Shown here piece after piece: positions 52,940-64,000 of a stretch of 64,000 nt of DNA. The notes under the pieces were generated by a model. That model saw nothing but the letters and a program-made list of their open reading frames with translations. It made no database searches and had not been told where the DNA came from. The stretch's first letter is position 1; every line of letters begins with the position of its first letter. Both the position numbers and the translations under genes were made by a program. Source of the DNA: Prochlorococcus sp. AG-402-N10 (GTDB taxonomy: Bacteria; Cyanobacteriota; Cyanobacteriia; PCC-6307; Cyanobiaceae); NCBI GenBank assembly GCA_003216465.1, contig QCIU01000001.1, forward strand, positions 235,638-299,637, in the 5' to 3' direction.

Positions 52940-53521
52940 TTAACTAAAAGATTCATATAAATTATTCTTCCTCACTATATCTATTAATGATTTAGGTAAA
53001 TCAGAATAATTGTTGTTTAATCTAACCATTGAACTAGAAATATTTGGAATACTTAATGAAGAAATTTCAAAGATAACCTTATTATCTTCTAACATCTTAA
53101 GAGTATTTGATTCAATTGGATATCCTTCTCTTTTGATTATTAGTAATTTTACTTCGTTAATAATTTTATCAAAATTTCTCCATGAGAAGATTTCAGTAAT
53201 TAAATCGCTACCTATTACAAAATCAATTTTATTTAAGGCATAAATATTTTTACATTCTTTAATAGATTCTATTGCCCATGGACTACTTAGTTTTTGATTA
53301 AATATTATTTTAGGATTATTGATATCTTTTATTAGTGTTTTTAACAGTAGATTACGAAAGAAAATATTTTCTTTATGCTTTTTTTTTGGATTATCACTTG
53401 CATAAGTAACTATAAAGGAATAAATGTTTGATAACTCCTCGAGTATTTTCTTGTGACCAACAGTTGGTGGATCTGCACTGGTTCCAAATAAGGCAATTCG
53501 ATTTTTAGAATTAAATTTCAA
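52940..53521 (-). CDS. nadD: Nicotinate-nucleotide adenylyltransferase
   Basis: 193 aa; ALFGTSADPPTVGHKKIL nucleotidyltransferase motif; FVIGSDLITEIFSW; adjacent to nadE. Confidence 0.88.
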   Translation of the reverse strand: MKFNSKNRIALFGTSADPPTVGHKKILEELSNIYSFIVTYASDNPKKKHKENIFFRNLLLKTLIKDINNPKIIFNQKLSSPWAIESIKECKNIYALNKIDFVIGSDLITEIFSWRNFDKIINEVKLLIIKREGYPIESNTLKMLEDNKVIFEISSLSIPNISSSMVRLNNNYSDLPKSLIDIVRKNNLYESFS

Positions 53522-54756
53522 GGAAAAATAGCAAAATTACTTTCTAGATTTTTATAAGATAAATAAATTTTTGTATGGTCAAAAATTTCAGGCTCTTTAA
53601 TTATGAATTTTTTTATTATATGAGATGGATCTAAAAGACATCCTTTGCTTTTTCTAAATATTTCTTTAGCGGCTAATTTGCCAACAATTTTTGTGGAACG
53701 AACCGATATTGCTGCTTGCACAATAGCTACTGGTCCGTAAGGTAATAATGATAGACCATGTGTAAAGGGTGCAGTGGCTAAGAAAATTTTACGTAATAAA
53801 TTAAAAGATGTATTTATACCAACTTGAGTAGCTCCCAAGAAAATGTTATTGACAGTAATTTTTTTGATTATTTTTCGTACTGATTCAGCTTGAAGATTTA
53901 ACCCATAAACTTTACTTAATTCACTTACTAATGCGGTATCTAATGCAAAACCTCCAGCGATATCAAGGAAAATTAATGGATTTAATGCTACACCTGATGC
54001 TTTGATTGTTGCAAATTTGCCAATGATAGATTGAGCTTCTTTCTGTCTTCTTTTTAATCTTTGTTTTTTTATTTTCAAGAATAATTCATCAGCTAATTGA
54101 AGAGAGTTTAAAGTCAATAAACTTTCACCATATCTATTTATTAATTCAGTTATATGGTTCTTAATATTATTTTTTGAATTTATTATTATTGGAATATTTA
54201 TATTTTCAGGTATTTTTAATCTTATATTTTTAAAGATATTTTTTAAATCATGCTCACTCCAATTATTAATTTTATTTAAAACAATAATAATTTTTTTTCC
54301 ATTTTTAATAAATGAATTAATCTGAGACATCTCATTTCTGTTCATGTCTCCAGCTATAGTAAATAAAATTAGTTCTGAACTATTTATTTGTGAGAATATT
54401 ATTTCTGGGTCTTTAATATTACAAAGATCAAAACCTGGAGAATCTATTAATGCTATTGTTTTAAGGTTTTGATTATTTAAGGACCACTCTTTCATTTCAA
54501 TTTTTTTTGTCGAACCATGAATAATATCAGTCTTAAACTCGTTCTTGTTTAATAAGGAGTTTAAGATAGTAGACTTACCAACTCCTGCTTTGCCATATAT
54601 TCCAATTCTTAATTGTTTTTCTTTTAGCCTCAATAATTGTTGATTAAAAGATATTATTTCATTATTTAAATTTCTCTTTTCATAGTTTGTAAGTTCTATA
54701 CTTTCCCACCATTTTTTTAAAAGCAAATAACCTTTATCAATATTAATCTGATTCAT
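53518..54756 (-). CDS. Membrane-associated GTPase (Era-like domain plus DUF697-like C-terminus)
   Basis: 412 aa; GIYGKAGVGKSTILNSLL, DSPGFD, NKIN; hydrophobic C-terminal region. Confidence 0.85.
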   Translation of the reverse strand: MNQINIDKGYLLLKKWWESIELTNYEKRNLNNEIISFNQQLLRLKEKQLRIGIYGKAGVGKSTILNSLLNKNEFKTDIIHGSTKKIEMKEWSLNNQNLKTIALIDSPGFDLCNIKDPEIIFSQINSSELILFTIAGDMNRNEMSQINSFIKNGKKIIIVLNKINNWSEHDLKNIFKNIRLKIPENINIPIIINSKNNIKNHITELINRYGESLLTLNSLQLADELFLKIKKQRLKRRQKEAQSIIGKFATIKASGVALNPLIFLDIAGGFALDTALVSELSKVYGLNLQAESVRKIIKKITVNNIFLGATQVGINTSFNLLRKIFLATAPFTHGLSLLPYGPVAIVQAAISVRSTKIVGKLAAKEIFRKSKGCLLDPSHIIKKFIIKEPEIFDHTKIYLSYKNLESNFAIFP

Positions 54757-54759
54757 AAT

Positions 54760-55737
54760 CTATTCTTGCCACCATCCAGCTAGTACAGAAAGTACAGCCT
54801 CAGCTCCAATTATGCCCACGAATCCTCCAAATTCATCTACTACTACTTTCACTCCTTTATGGTCCTTGTCAAATCTTGTTAATAACTTATCTACTTTAAT
54901 CATCTCTGGGATGTAGTCGACAGGATCACATAATTCCGATAGTAATTTCTTATTTTCTCCCCTAATAAGACTAGTTAGTAATTTCTCTCGTTTTGCTATT
55001 CCTTGTATTTTGTCAACTTTATCTCCTAAAACTACCCACCATGGAGAATTATTTGAAATTATAATTTTTGAAATTTCACCAAGATTTGAAGACCCATCAA
55101 GACTAGGCGCTGATACTCTAGGGATCATTAAATCTTTAGCTTTCAAATCATTTAATTGAAAAACCTTAAGTATCATTGCCGCCTCATCAGCTTCTATAAA
55201 TCCTTTTTGAGAACCAATTTTTGCCATTTGTCTAATCTCAGCTTCATCAGTTGATATCTCATTCTCTGCAGTAATGACTGGAAATAATTGCTCTATTAAT
55301 AATAAAAATGGCCTCATTAAACTATTTAACATCCTCAAAATAGGAACAGATAGTATGGCTATTTGCAATGAAAATCTTGTACCTAGTGCTTTTGGGAGTA
55401 CTTCCCCAAGCAATACAACTAAAACATAAAAAATAATTGAAAATAATGTTAAAACGAAATTACTACTAATAATTAATGCACCATACACTCCTAAAAGAAG
55501 ACTTCCAATTATATTAAAACCATTATTAGTTATCGTAATTACAGTTAAGGTTCTTCCAAGATGTTTTCTAAGTTTAAGTAGTTGATTAGCAGAACTTTTC
55601 GGTTTTTGTTTTGATGCTAATTCTAAAATACGTATTGAATTGACTGCTAAGAAAGCTGCTTCTACCCCTGAACAACATGCTGAACCAACTAAAATAATAA
55701 TTATCAGTAAAATTAGAATGTAAACACTAGGTTCCAT
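54760..55737 (-). CDS. CNNM/HlyC-CorC family protein (DUF21 plus CBS domains)
   Basis: 325 aa; CCSGVEAAFLAVNSIRILELA, GEVLPKALGTRF, MIPRVSAPSL, VDEFGGFVGII. Confidence 0.92.
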   Translation of the reverse strand: MEPSVYILILLIIIILVGSACCSGVEAAFLAVNSIRILELASKQKPKSSANQLLKLRKHLGRTLTVITITNNGFNIIGSLLLGVYGALIISSNFVLTLFSIIFYVLVVLLGEVLPKALGTRFSLQIAILSVPILRMLNSLMRPFLLLIEQLFPVITAENEISTDEAEIRQMAKIGSQKGFIEADEAAMILKVFQLNDLKAKDLMIPRVSAPSLDGSSNLGEISKIIISNNSPWWVVLGDKVDKIQGIAKREKLLTSLIRGENKKLLSELCDPVDYIPEMIKVDKLLTRFDKDHKGVKVVVDEFGGFVGIIGAEAVLSVLAGWWQE

Positions 55738-55810
55738 TAAAATTAATTTGTTTTAAATATCTTGTAATTCATTCTTCCACTTTTTTATAAAACTCGCCAA
55801 TCGTAGATTT

Positions 55811-57136
55811 ATGTTTAATACTAATAGTAAAGTTTTTGAAGAAAGAAGAGAAATTTTCTTAAAAAAATTAAATGGTAAAGCTGCCATTATTCCTAGTTCA
55901 AACTTAGTTCAGCATCATGCGGATTGTGAGTACCCTTTTAGACAAGATAGTAATTTTTGGTATCTAACTGGTTTTGATGAGCCTGATTCTATTGCTCTTT
56001 TCTTATCCAATAAACCAATAGGGGAAAGGTTTATTTTGTTTGTCGCTCCTAAAGATATTATTAGCGAGGTTTGGCACGGTTTTAGATGGGGTATAGAAGG
56101 CGCAGAAAGAGAATTTAAGGCAGATAAAGCTCATTCAATTAATGATTTTCAGCGTTTATTGCCAGCTTATATAAGTGATTCAGAAGAGATTGCTTTTGCT
56201 ATAGGCAAGCATTTTAAAATTGAAAAAATTGTTTTGGAAATATTTTCTCAACAACTTGAAGCACGTTCAAGAGTTGGTATAGGAGCAAATTCTATAAAAT
56301 CTCCTGAAATTTATCTCAATGAAATGCGCTTAATTAAAAGTGAATTTGAGATAAATAGGATGAGAGAGGCTACTCAAATTTCTGCCGAAGCTCATGAATT
56401 AGTAAGGAACTCTGTTTCATCAAAGAAAAATGAAAGACAAATTCAAGGATTAATAGAAGGATTTTTTTTAGAAAAAGGAGCAAGAGGTCCTGCTTATAAC
56501 TCAATCGTAGCTTCAGGTGATAATGCCTGCATTTTGCATTACACATTAAATAACTCTGAATTAAATCATGGAGACTTACTTTTGGTAGATGCAGGATGTT
56601 CATTGATTGATTATTACAATGGAGATATAACAAGAACTATTCCTATAGGAGGTAAATTTTCTAAAGAGCAGAAACTCATATATGAAATTGTTTTAGAAGC
56701 GCAGAAAACTGCAATTAAGCATTCTATAAAAGGTTCTAACACTACAAATGTTCATAATATTGCTTTAAGAATACTGATAGAAGGATTAAAAGAAATTGGA
56801 CTATTGAGAGGAGATACTGACGGAATAATTGAAAAAGAATCTTATAAGCATCTGTATATGCATAGAACAGGACATTGGCTTGGTTTGGACGTTCATGATG
56901 TTGGAGCATATAGGATGGGAGAATATGATGTTCCATTACAGAATGGAATGATACTTACAGTTGAACCAGGTATATATATAAGTGATAGGGTTCCAGTTCC
57001 AGAAGGGCAACCTAGCATTGATGAAAAATGGAAAGGTATTGGCATAAGGATTGAAGATGATGTTCTTGTAAATGAAAAAGAGCCAGAAATTCTTAGCTCC
57101 GCAGCATTGAAAGAAATTTCTGATTTAGAATTTTGA
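55811..57136 (+). CDS. pepP: Xaa-Pro aminopeptidase
   Basis: 441 aa; DSNFWYLTGFDEPDS, LVDAGCSLIDYYNGDITRTIPIGGKF, HRTGHWLGLDVHDVG, TVEPGIYI. Confidence 0.95.
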   Translation: MFNTNSKVFEERREIFLKKLNGKAAIIPSSNLVQHHADCEYPFRQDSNFWYLTGFDEPDSIALFLSNKPIGERFILFVAPKDIISEVWHGFRWGIEGAEREFKADKAHSINDFQRLLPAYISDSEEIAFAIGKHFKIEKIVLEIFSQQLEARSRVGIGANSIKSPEIYLNEMRLIKSEFEINRMREATQISAEAHELVRNSVSSKKNERQIQGLIEGFFLEKGARGPAYNSIVASGDNACILHYTLNNSELNHGDLLLVDAGCSLIDYYNGDITRTIPIGGKFSKEQKLIYEIVLEAQKTAIKHSIKGSNTTNVHNIALRILIEGLKEIGLLRGDTDGIIEKESYKHLYMHRTGHWLGLDVHDVGAYRMGEYDVPLQNGMILTVEPGIYISDRVPVPEGQPSIDEKWKGIGIRIEDDVLVNEKEPEILSSAALKEISDLEF

Positions 57137-57191
57137 ATATTTGACTTATACAGTTAATAGATTTATTTTTAAGATTATAAAAAATTTCAAA

Positions 57192-57350
57192 ATGGATAAA
57201 ACTAATTCTTATAATTCTAATTTATTGCAAGCAAGAGGCTTAGCTAGTCAACTTGGGATGTTTGCAGAAGAAAATGATATTCCTAAAGATCTTTGGGATT
57301 CTTTAGAAACGACTATTTACGAATTTTATGATGTATCTAGTGATAGATAA
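57192..57350 (+). CDS. Hypothetical small protein
   Basis: MDKTNSYNSNLLQARGLASQLGMFAEENDIPKDLWDSLETTIYEFYDVSSDR; the longer track ORF starts at TTG 57141, ATG 57192 looks more natural. Confidence 0.65.
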   Translation: MDKTNSYNSNLLQARGLASQLGMFAEENDIPKDLWDSLETTIYEFYDVSSDR

Positions 57351-57458
57351 GATAAAAAATTAGTCGTTATGCATAAATAAAAGCAAGAATTTTTGATCAG
57401 AATGATCAATAAGTGCCCACAAGCTGATAAATTATTAACTAAATCTAAATAATATTGA

Positions 57459-57935
57459 ATGACTTCATCAGATAAGGTCAATGAGAATGCACTAGAGCAA
57501 CAAGAACAAAAAAGTGATTCTCAAAAATTAAAGAAAACTTCTCCAAATGCAGGGATGATGGGAGCAAACGCTGTTTTAGCTGCTGCCAAAATTGATGAAG
57601 ATGGTGTACCTACAGGCTATACACCTAAACCTGATGAAGGTAGATTTATTATTAAAATTTTATGGTTACCCGATAACGTTGCATTAGCCGTTGATCAAAT
57701 TGTTGGAGGAGGTCCAAGCCCTTTAACTGCATATTATTTTTGGCCAAGAGATGACGCCTGGGAAAAATTAAAAAGCGAATTAGAGAATAAAAGTTGGATT
57801 ACAGATAATGAAAGAGTCGAAATATTGAATAAAGCTACTGAAGTGATAAATTATTGGCAAGAAGAAGGTAAAACAAAAAAATTGGAAGAAGCAAAGCTCA
57901 AGTTTCCAGAGGTTGCTTTCTGTGGTACTGCTTAA
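57459..57935 (+). CDS. ycf65: PSRP-3/Ycf65-like ribosome-associated protein
   Basis: 158 aa; [47 protein letters not shown] is the Ycf65/PSRP-3 core. Confidence 0.85.
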   Translation: MTSSDKVNENALEQQEQKSDSQKLKKTSPNAGMMGANAVLAAAKIDEDGVPTGYTPKPDEGRFIIKILWLPDNVALAVDQIVGGGPSPLTAYYFWPRDDAWEKLKSELENKSWITDNERVEILNKATEVINYWQEEGKTKKLEEAKLKFPEVAFCGTA

Positions 57936-57938
57936 GAT

Positions 57939-58343
57939 CTAATTTTTTGAAGCTTGTATTCTTGCCTCGGCTTTTGAAATTTCATTAAGAGCTTTAATCT
58001 TTTCAGGACTTTTCTCATTTTCAGGGAATTTACTAATTAATAATTTTGCTTCTTTAAGTGCATCTTCAGCCTTTTGGAGGTTAATTTCTGAGCCAATTTC
58101 AGCGCTGTTAACTAAAACTATCACTTCATCTGATTCGATTTCAGCAAAGCCACCCATTAAGGCTATTGATTTCCATTGGGAATTAGTTCTTAACCTCAAG
58201 ACACCAATATCTATAGCCGTTACTAAAGATATATGTCCAGGGAGTACCCCAATCTGACCGGTCGTACTCGGGAGAATTACTTCTTCCGCCTCCCCTTGGT
58301 AAACATTCTGATTTGGAGCTAAAACCTTAAGTGAGATTGCCAT
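57939..58343 (-). CDS. atpC: ATP synthase F1 subunit epsilon
   Basis: 134 aa; [33 protein letters not shown]. Confidence 0.96.
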   Translation of the reverse strand: MAISLKVLAPNQNVYQGEAEEVILPSTTGQIGVLPGHISLVTAIDIGVLRLRTNSQWKSIALMGGFAEIESDEVIVLVNSAEIGSEINLQKAEDALKEAKLLISKFPENEKSPEKIKALNEISKAEARIQASKN

Positions 58344-58391
58344 AAATTTAAATTTTTAGAGAGCTTAAAATTATTTACAAAAGTTGATAGT

Positions 58392-59858
<1,467 letters not shown>

Positions 59859-59931
59859 TTAACTTGGTGATGATTAGCTGATTTTAAAGCAGCTCATAAT
59901 GCGAAATATTACCATCCCATGGGTATATTCG

Positions 59932-59961
59932 TTAACTGGGTTCGGCCACCCGCACAGTTAA
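59932..59961. promoter_or_regulatory. K-box-like groE regulatory element (59940-59955) within a dyad
   Basis: GTTCGG-CCAC-CC-GC-AC matches the consensus I recall for the cyanobacterial groE K-box, GTTCGG-NNAN-CCNNAC. Flanked by TTAACTG (59932-59938) and CAGTTAA (59955-59961). Confidence 0.65.
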
Positions 59962-60073
59962 AGAGTGGTTTAAATGCTGCTCAACAGATTATGTTGTTGA
60001 TCATACGGTTTGAGTAATACTCTTTCCAACTTTTTGACGCACAGCGTCGCAATTTATGACCCTCCATTAATCT

Positions 60074-60385
60074 ATGGCAGCTGTTTCACTTACAGTCTCT
60101 ACAGTCAAACCACTGGGAGATAGAATATTTATCAAAGTTTCCGAATCTGAGGAAAAAACTGCTGGTGGCATCCTTTTGCCCGATTCAGCTAAAGAAAAAC
60201 CACAGGTAGGAGAAGTTGCTCAGGTTGGTCCTGGGAAGCTTAACGACGATGGTTCTCGACAAACTCCTGAAGTGAGTATTGGCGATAAAGTCTTATACAG
60301 CAAATATGCTGGAACTGACATTAAATTGGGAGGAGATGAGTATGTCTTGCTTTCAGAAAAAGATATTTTGGCTGTAGTTAGCTGA
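60074..60385 (+). CDS. groES: Co-chaperonin GroES
   Basis: 103 aa; [33 protein letters not shown]. Confidence 0.98.
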   Translation: MAAVSLTVSTVKPLGDRIFIKVSESEEKTAGGILLPDSAKEKPQVGEVAQVGPGKLNDDGSRQTPEVSIGDKVLYSKYAGTDIKLGGDEYVLLSEKDILAVVS

Positions 60386-60409
60386 TTTATTTGTTTCAAA
60401 AATTATTAA

Positions 60410-62071
<1,662 letters not shown>

Positions 62072-62072
62072 A

Positions 62073-62122
62073 TTACAAACTTTAAATTTTGTAAGGGATT
62101 GTTTAAACAATCCCTTTTTTTT
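62073..62122 (+). terminator. Rho-independent terminator of groESL, preceded by a second hairpin
   Basis: GGGATTGTTT|AAACAATCCC (62095-62114) followed by eight T (62115-62122); TTACAAA...TTTGTAA (62073-62094) directly abuts it. Confidence 0.9.
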
Positions 62123-62163
62123 ATAAAAAAATAAATTTTAATAAATAATTTAATTTTAAATTA

Positions 62164-62388
62164 CTAAATCCAACCAGCACTAAGAATAATTGCAAGAGCT
62201 AAAAATATAAACAAGATAGTCCAGGTTATTTTGTTAAGAGAAGCTTCAGCACTGGTAGCACTTGTAAACATTGAGCTTCCACTTGCTGCTATTCCTCCCA
62301 TCCCATCACCCTTGGGACTATGAAGCAAAACTAAAAGTATTAGAAGGATTCCAGAAAAAACCCATATCCAAGTAAATATTTGACTCAT
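62164..62388 (-). CDS. secG: Preprotein translocase subunit SecG
   Basis: 74 aa; LLVLLHSPKGDGMGGIAASGSSMFTSATSAEASLNKITWTILFIFLALAIIL. Confidence 0.94.
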   Translation of the reverse strand: MSQIFTWIWVFSGILLILLVLLHSPKGDGMGGIAASGSSMFTSATSAEASLNKITWTILFIFLALAIILSAGWI

Positions 62389-62413
62389 TTTTAAAATTTG
62401 CTATTTACTCAAT

Positions 62414-64000
62414 TTAAACATGTTGAACGACTTTATTATATCCTTTTAACTCAATTTCTTTAATGAGTGATTTACCTGTCATCTCTTTTGGAATTGGAAG
62501 ATTTAGTAACTGCAATAATGTAGGAGCAATATCTGCTAAACCAGCATTTTCTCTTAAATAAATTTCATTTCCCATGTTTGGAATTTTTCTTTTCTCACCC
62601 TCAATAAAAATTAAGGGAACTTTGTTAATAGTGTGAGCAGTCCAAGGCTCTCCTGCAGGACCTTTCATTAATTCGGCATTACCATGATCGGCTGTGATAA
62701 GGATGCTACCTCCCATTTCTCCTGTAGAATTAACTATCTTACCTATACATCTATCCACGGTCTCAATGGCCTTAATAGCTGCTTCCATATTACCTGTGTG
62801 ACCAACCATATCGGGATTGGCATAATTTATTACTACAAAAGAATATTTGCCACTTTTTATAGCATTAGAACAACTAATAGTTAATTCTTCAGCAGACATT
62901 TCCGGAGCCATATCATAAGTTGCCACTCTAGGAGATGGAATTAAATGCCTCTGTTCTCCGGGTAAGGGAATTTCTACCCCTCCATTAAAAAAATAAGTAA
63001 CGTGCGGATATTTCTCTGTTTCTGCAGTTCTGTATTGGCTTAACCCATTCTCTGAAACTATTTGGCCAATAAAGTTATTGAGAGATTCAGGAGGGAATGC
63101 TACTTTGACTGGTAAATTTGCTTCATATTGGGTAAAGGTTACTATTTTAGTAGTAGGAAAGTTTTTTCTTTTAAAATCATCAAATTCTTTTTCTGCAAGA
63201 GCCTTGATTATTTGTCTAGCCCTGTCTGGGCGAAAATTAAAACAAATTAGACTATCACCATCTTTTAAGAAATTTTTAGTTAATCTTATTGGCTCTAAGA
63301 ATTCATCTGTTATGTTCTCACTATAGCTTTTATTTAAGTAATCCTTGGGGGAAATATCAGTTACTTTAATATTTGGATTTGTTAAATTTAAAAATGCTTT
63401 TTCTGTTCTTTCCCATAATAGATTTCTATCCATCATCCAATATCTGCCGCATATAGAAGCTATCTCGCCTATCTTAAATTTTTTTATGCATTCCTCTATC
63501 TTCTTTAAATAATTAGAAGCACTTTTTGCCGGAGTATCCCTACCATCGGTAATAACATGAATGGCAACTTTTTTTATCCCAGCTTCGGAGGCCCATTTTA
63601 TTAAACCAAGCAAGTGATCAATGTGGCTATGAACCCCTCCATCTGAACATAAACCTGTTAAATGTAAAGTACCATTGTTTTTCTTGAGTGAATTAGCTAT
63701 TTCCATCAACTCAATTACTTGATTTAATTGGTCATTTTTCACAATATTTGTAATTCTTACAAGTTCTTGCTGAATAATCCTTCCGCTCCCAATTGTAAGA
63801 TGTCCAACTTCAGAATTACCCATTTGACCGTTAGGTAAACCCACGTCAGCACCACTTGCACTAATTAGAGTATGTGGATAAGCATGCCATAAAGAATCCA
63901 TGACAGGGGTATTGGCATTTTTTATAGCATTATCTAAAGTTTCTTCTCGATGTCCCCATCCATCGAGAATTGCAAGAACTACTGGAATCTGAGGATCTTT
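62414..64000 (-). CDS. gpmI: 2,3-bisphosphoglycerate-independent phosphoglycerate mutase, truncated at the right edge
   Basis: [50 protein letters not shown]. The minus-strand frame stays open to 64000 ([36 protein letters not shown]), so the track start at 63901 is internal. Confidence 0.97.
   Translation of the reverse strand, partial: KDPQIPVVLAILDGWGHREETLDNAIKNANTPVMDSLWHAYPHTLISASGADVGLPNGQMGNSEVGHLTIGSGRIIQQELVRITNIVKNDQLNQVIELMEIANSLKKNNGTLHLTGLCSDGGVHSHIDHLLGLIKWASEAGIKKVAIHVITDGRDTPAKSASNYLKKIEECIKKFKIGEIASICGRYWMMDRNLLWERTEKAFLNLTNPNIKVTDISPKDYLNKSYSENITDEFLEPIRLTKNFLKDGDSLICFNFRPDRARQIIKALAEKEFDDFKRKNFPTTKIVTFTQYEANLPVKVAFPPESLNNFIGQIVSENGLSQYRTAETEKYPHVTYFFNGGVEIPLPGEQRHLIPSPRVATYDMAPEMSAEELTISCSNAIKSGKYSFVVINYANPDMVGHTGNMEAAIKAIETVDRCIGKIVNSTGEMGGSILITADHGNAELMKGPAGEPWTAHTINKVPLIFIEGEKRKIPNMGNEIYLRENAGLADIAPTLLQLLNLPIPKEMTGKSLIKEIELKGYNKVVQHV

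Noticed and set aside
53518-54756. The GTPase as a possible dynamin-like or defence GTPase
   Set aside because: Sequence looks like the Era-like/DUF697 membrane GTPases common in cyanobacteria, in a housekeeping neighbourhood; no evidence for a defence role.

Overview
This is an AT-rich, densely packed core-genome segment from a marine picocyanobacterium, most likely a high-light-type Prochlorococcus. That assignment is inferred from gene content, gene order and base composition; I could run no search. From left to right the window contains: the 5' part of a PMT/ArnT-like glycosyltransferase; a tRNA-Thr(CGU); DUF3493; the rimP-nusA-ylxR-infB operon; an HtrA-type protease; rpiA; hisD; rpsT-tatD; rpoB-rpoC1-rpoC2; a small Hli protein missing from the ORF track; rlmN; a HEAT-repeat protein; a DUF2997-DUF1257(Ycf35)-ferredoxin-aldo/keto reductase cluster; rsmG; a J-domain protein; DUF3143; the bioF-bioK-bioC-bioD-bioA operon; a Ski2-like helicase; fumC; purB; tlyA; glnB; queF; ccsB-ccdA; ftsW; the main ATP synthase operon; a 2Fe-2S ferredoxin; DUF3326; nadE-nadD; a DUF697-like GTPase; a CNNM/CorC protein; pepP; PSRP-3/Ycf65; atpC-atpB (epsilon/beta) on the minus strand; groES-groEL; secG; and gpmI, truncated by the right edge. 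I saw no CRISPR array, prophage, transposon, defence island or evident novel gene system. The more interesting signals are non-coding or architectural: (i) hairpins on both sides of the ATP synthase c-subunit gene and at other junctions in the front half of the atp operon; (ii) a K-box-like element inside a dyad in the atpB/groES divergent intergenic region; (iii) an 11-bp inverted repeat in the divergent promoter of the biotin operon; (iv) convergent genes with touching or overlapping stop codons, some with palindromic terminator-like sequences embedded in the coding ends; and (v) a tRNA-Thr with an acceptor-stem mismatch.
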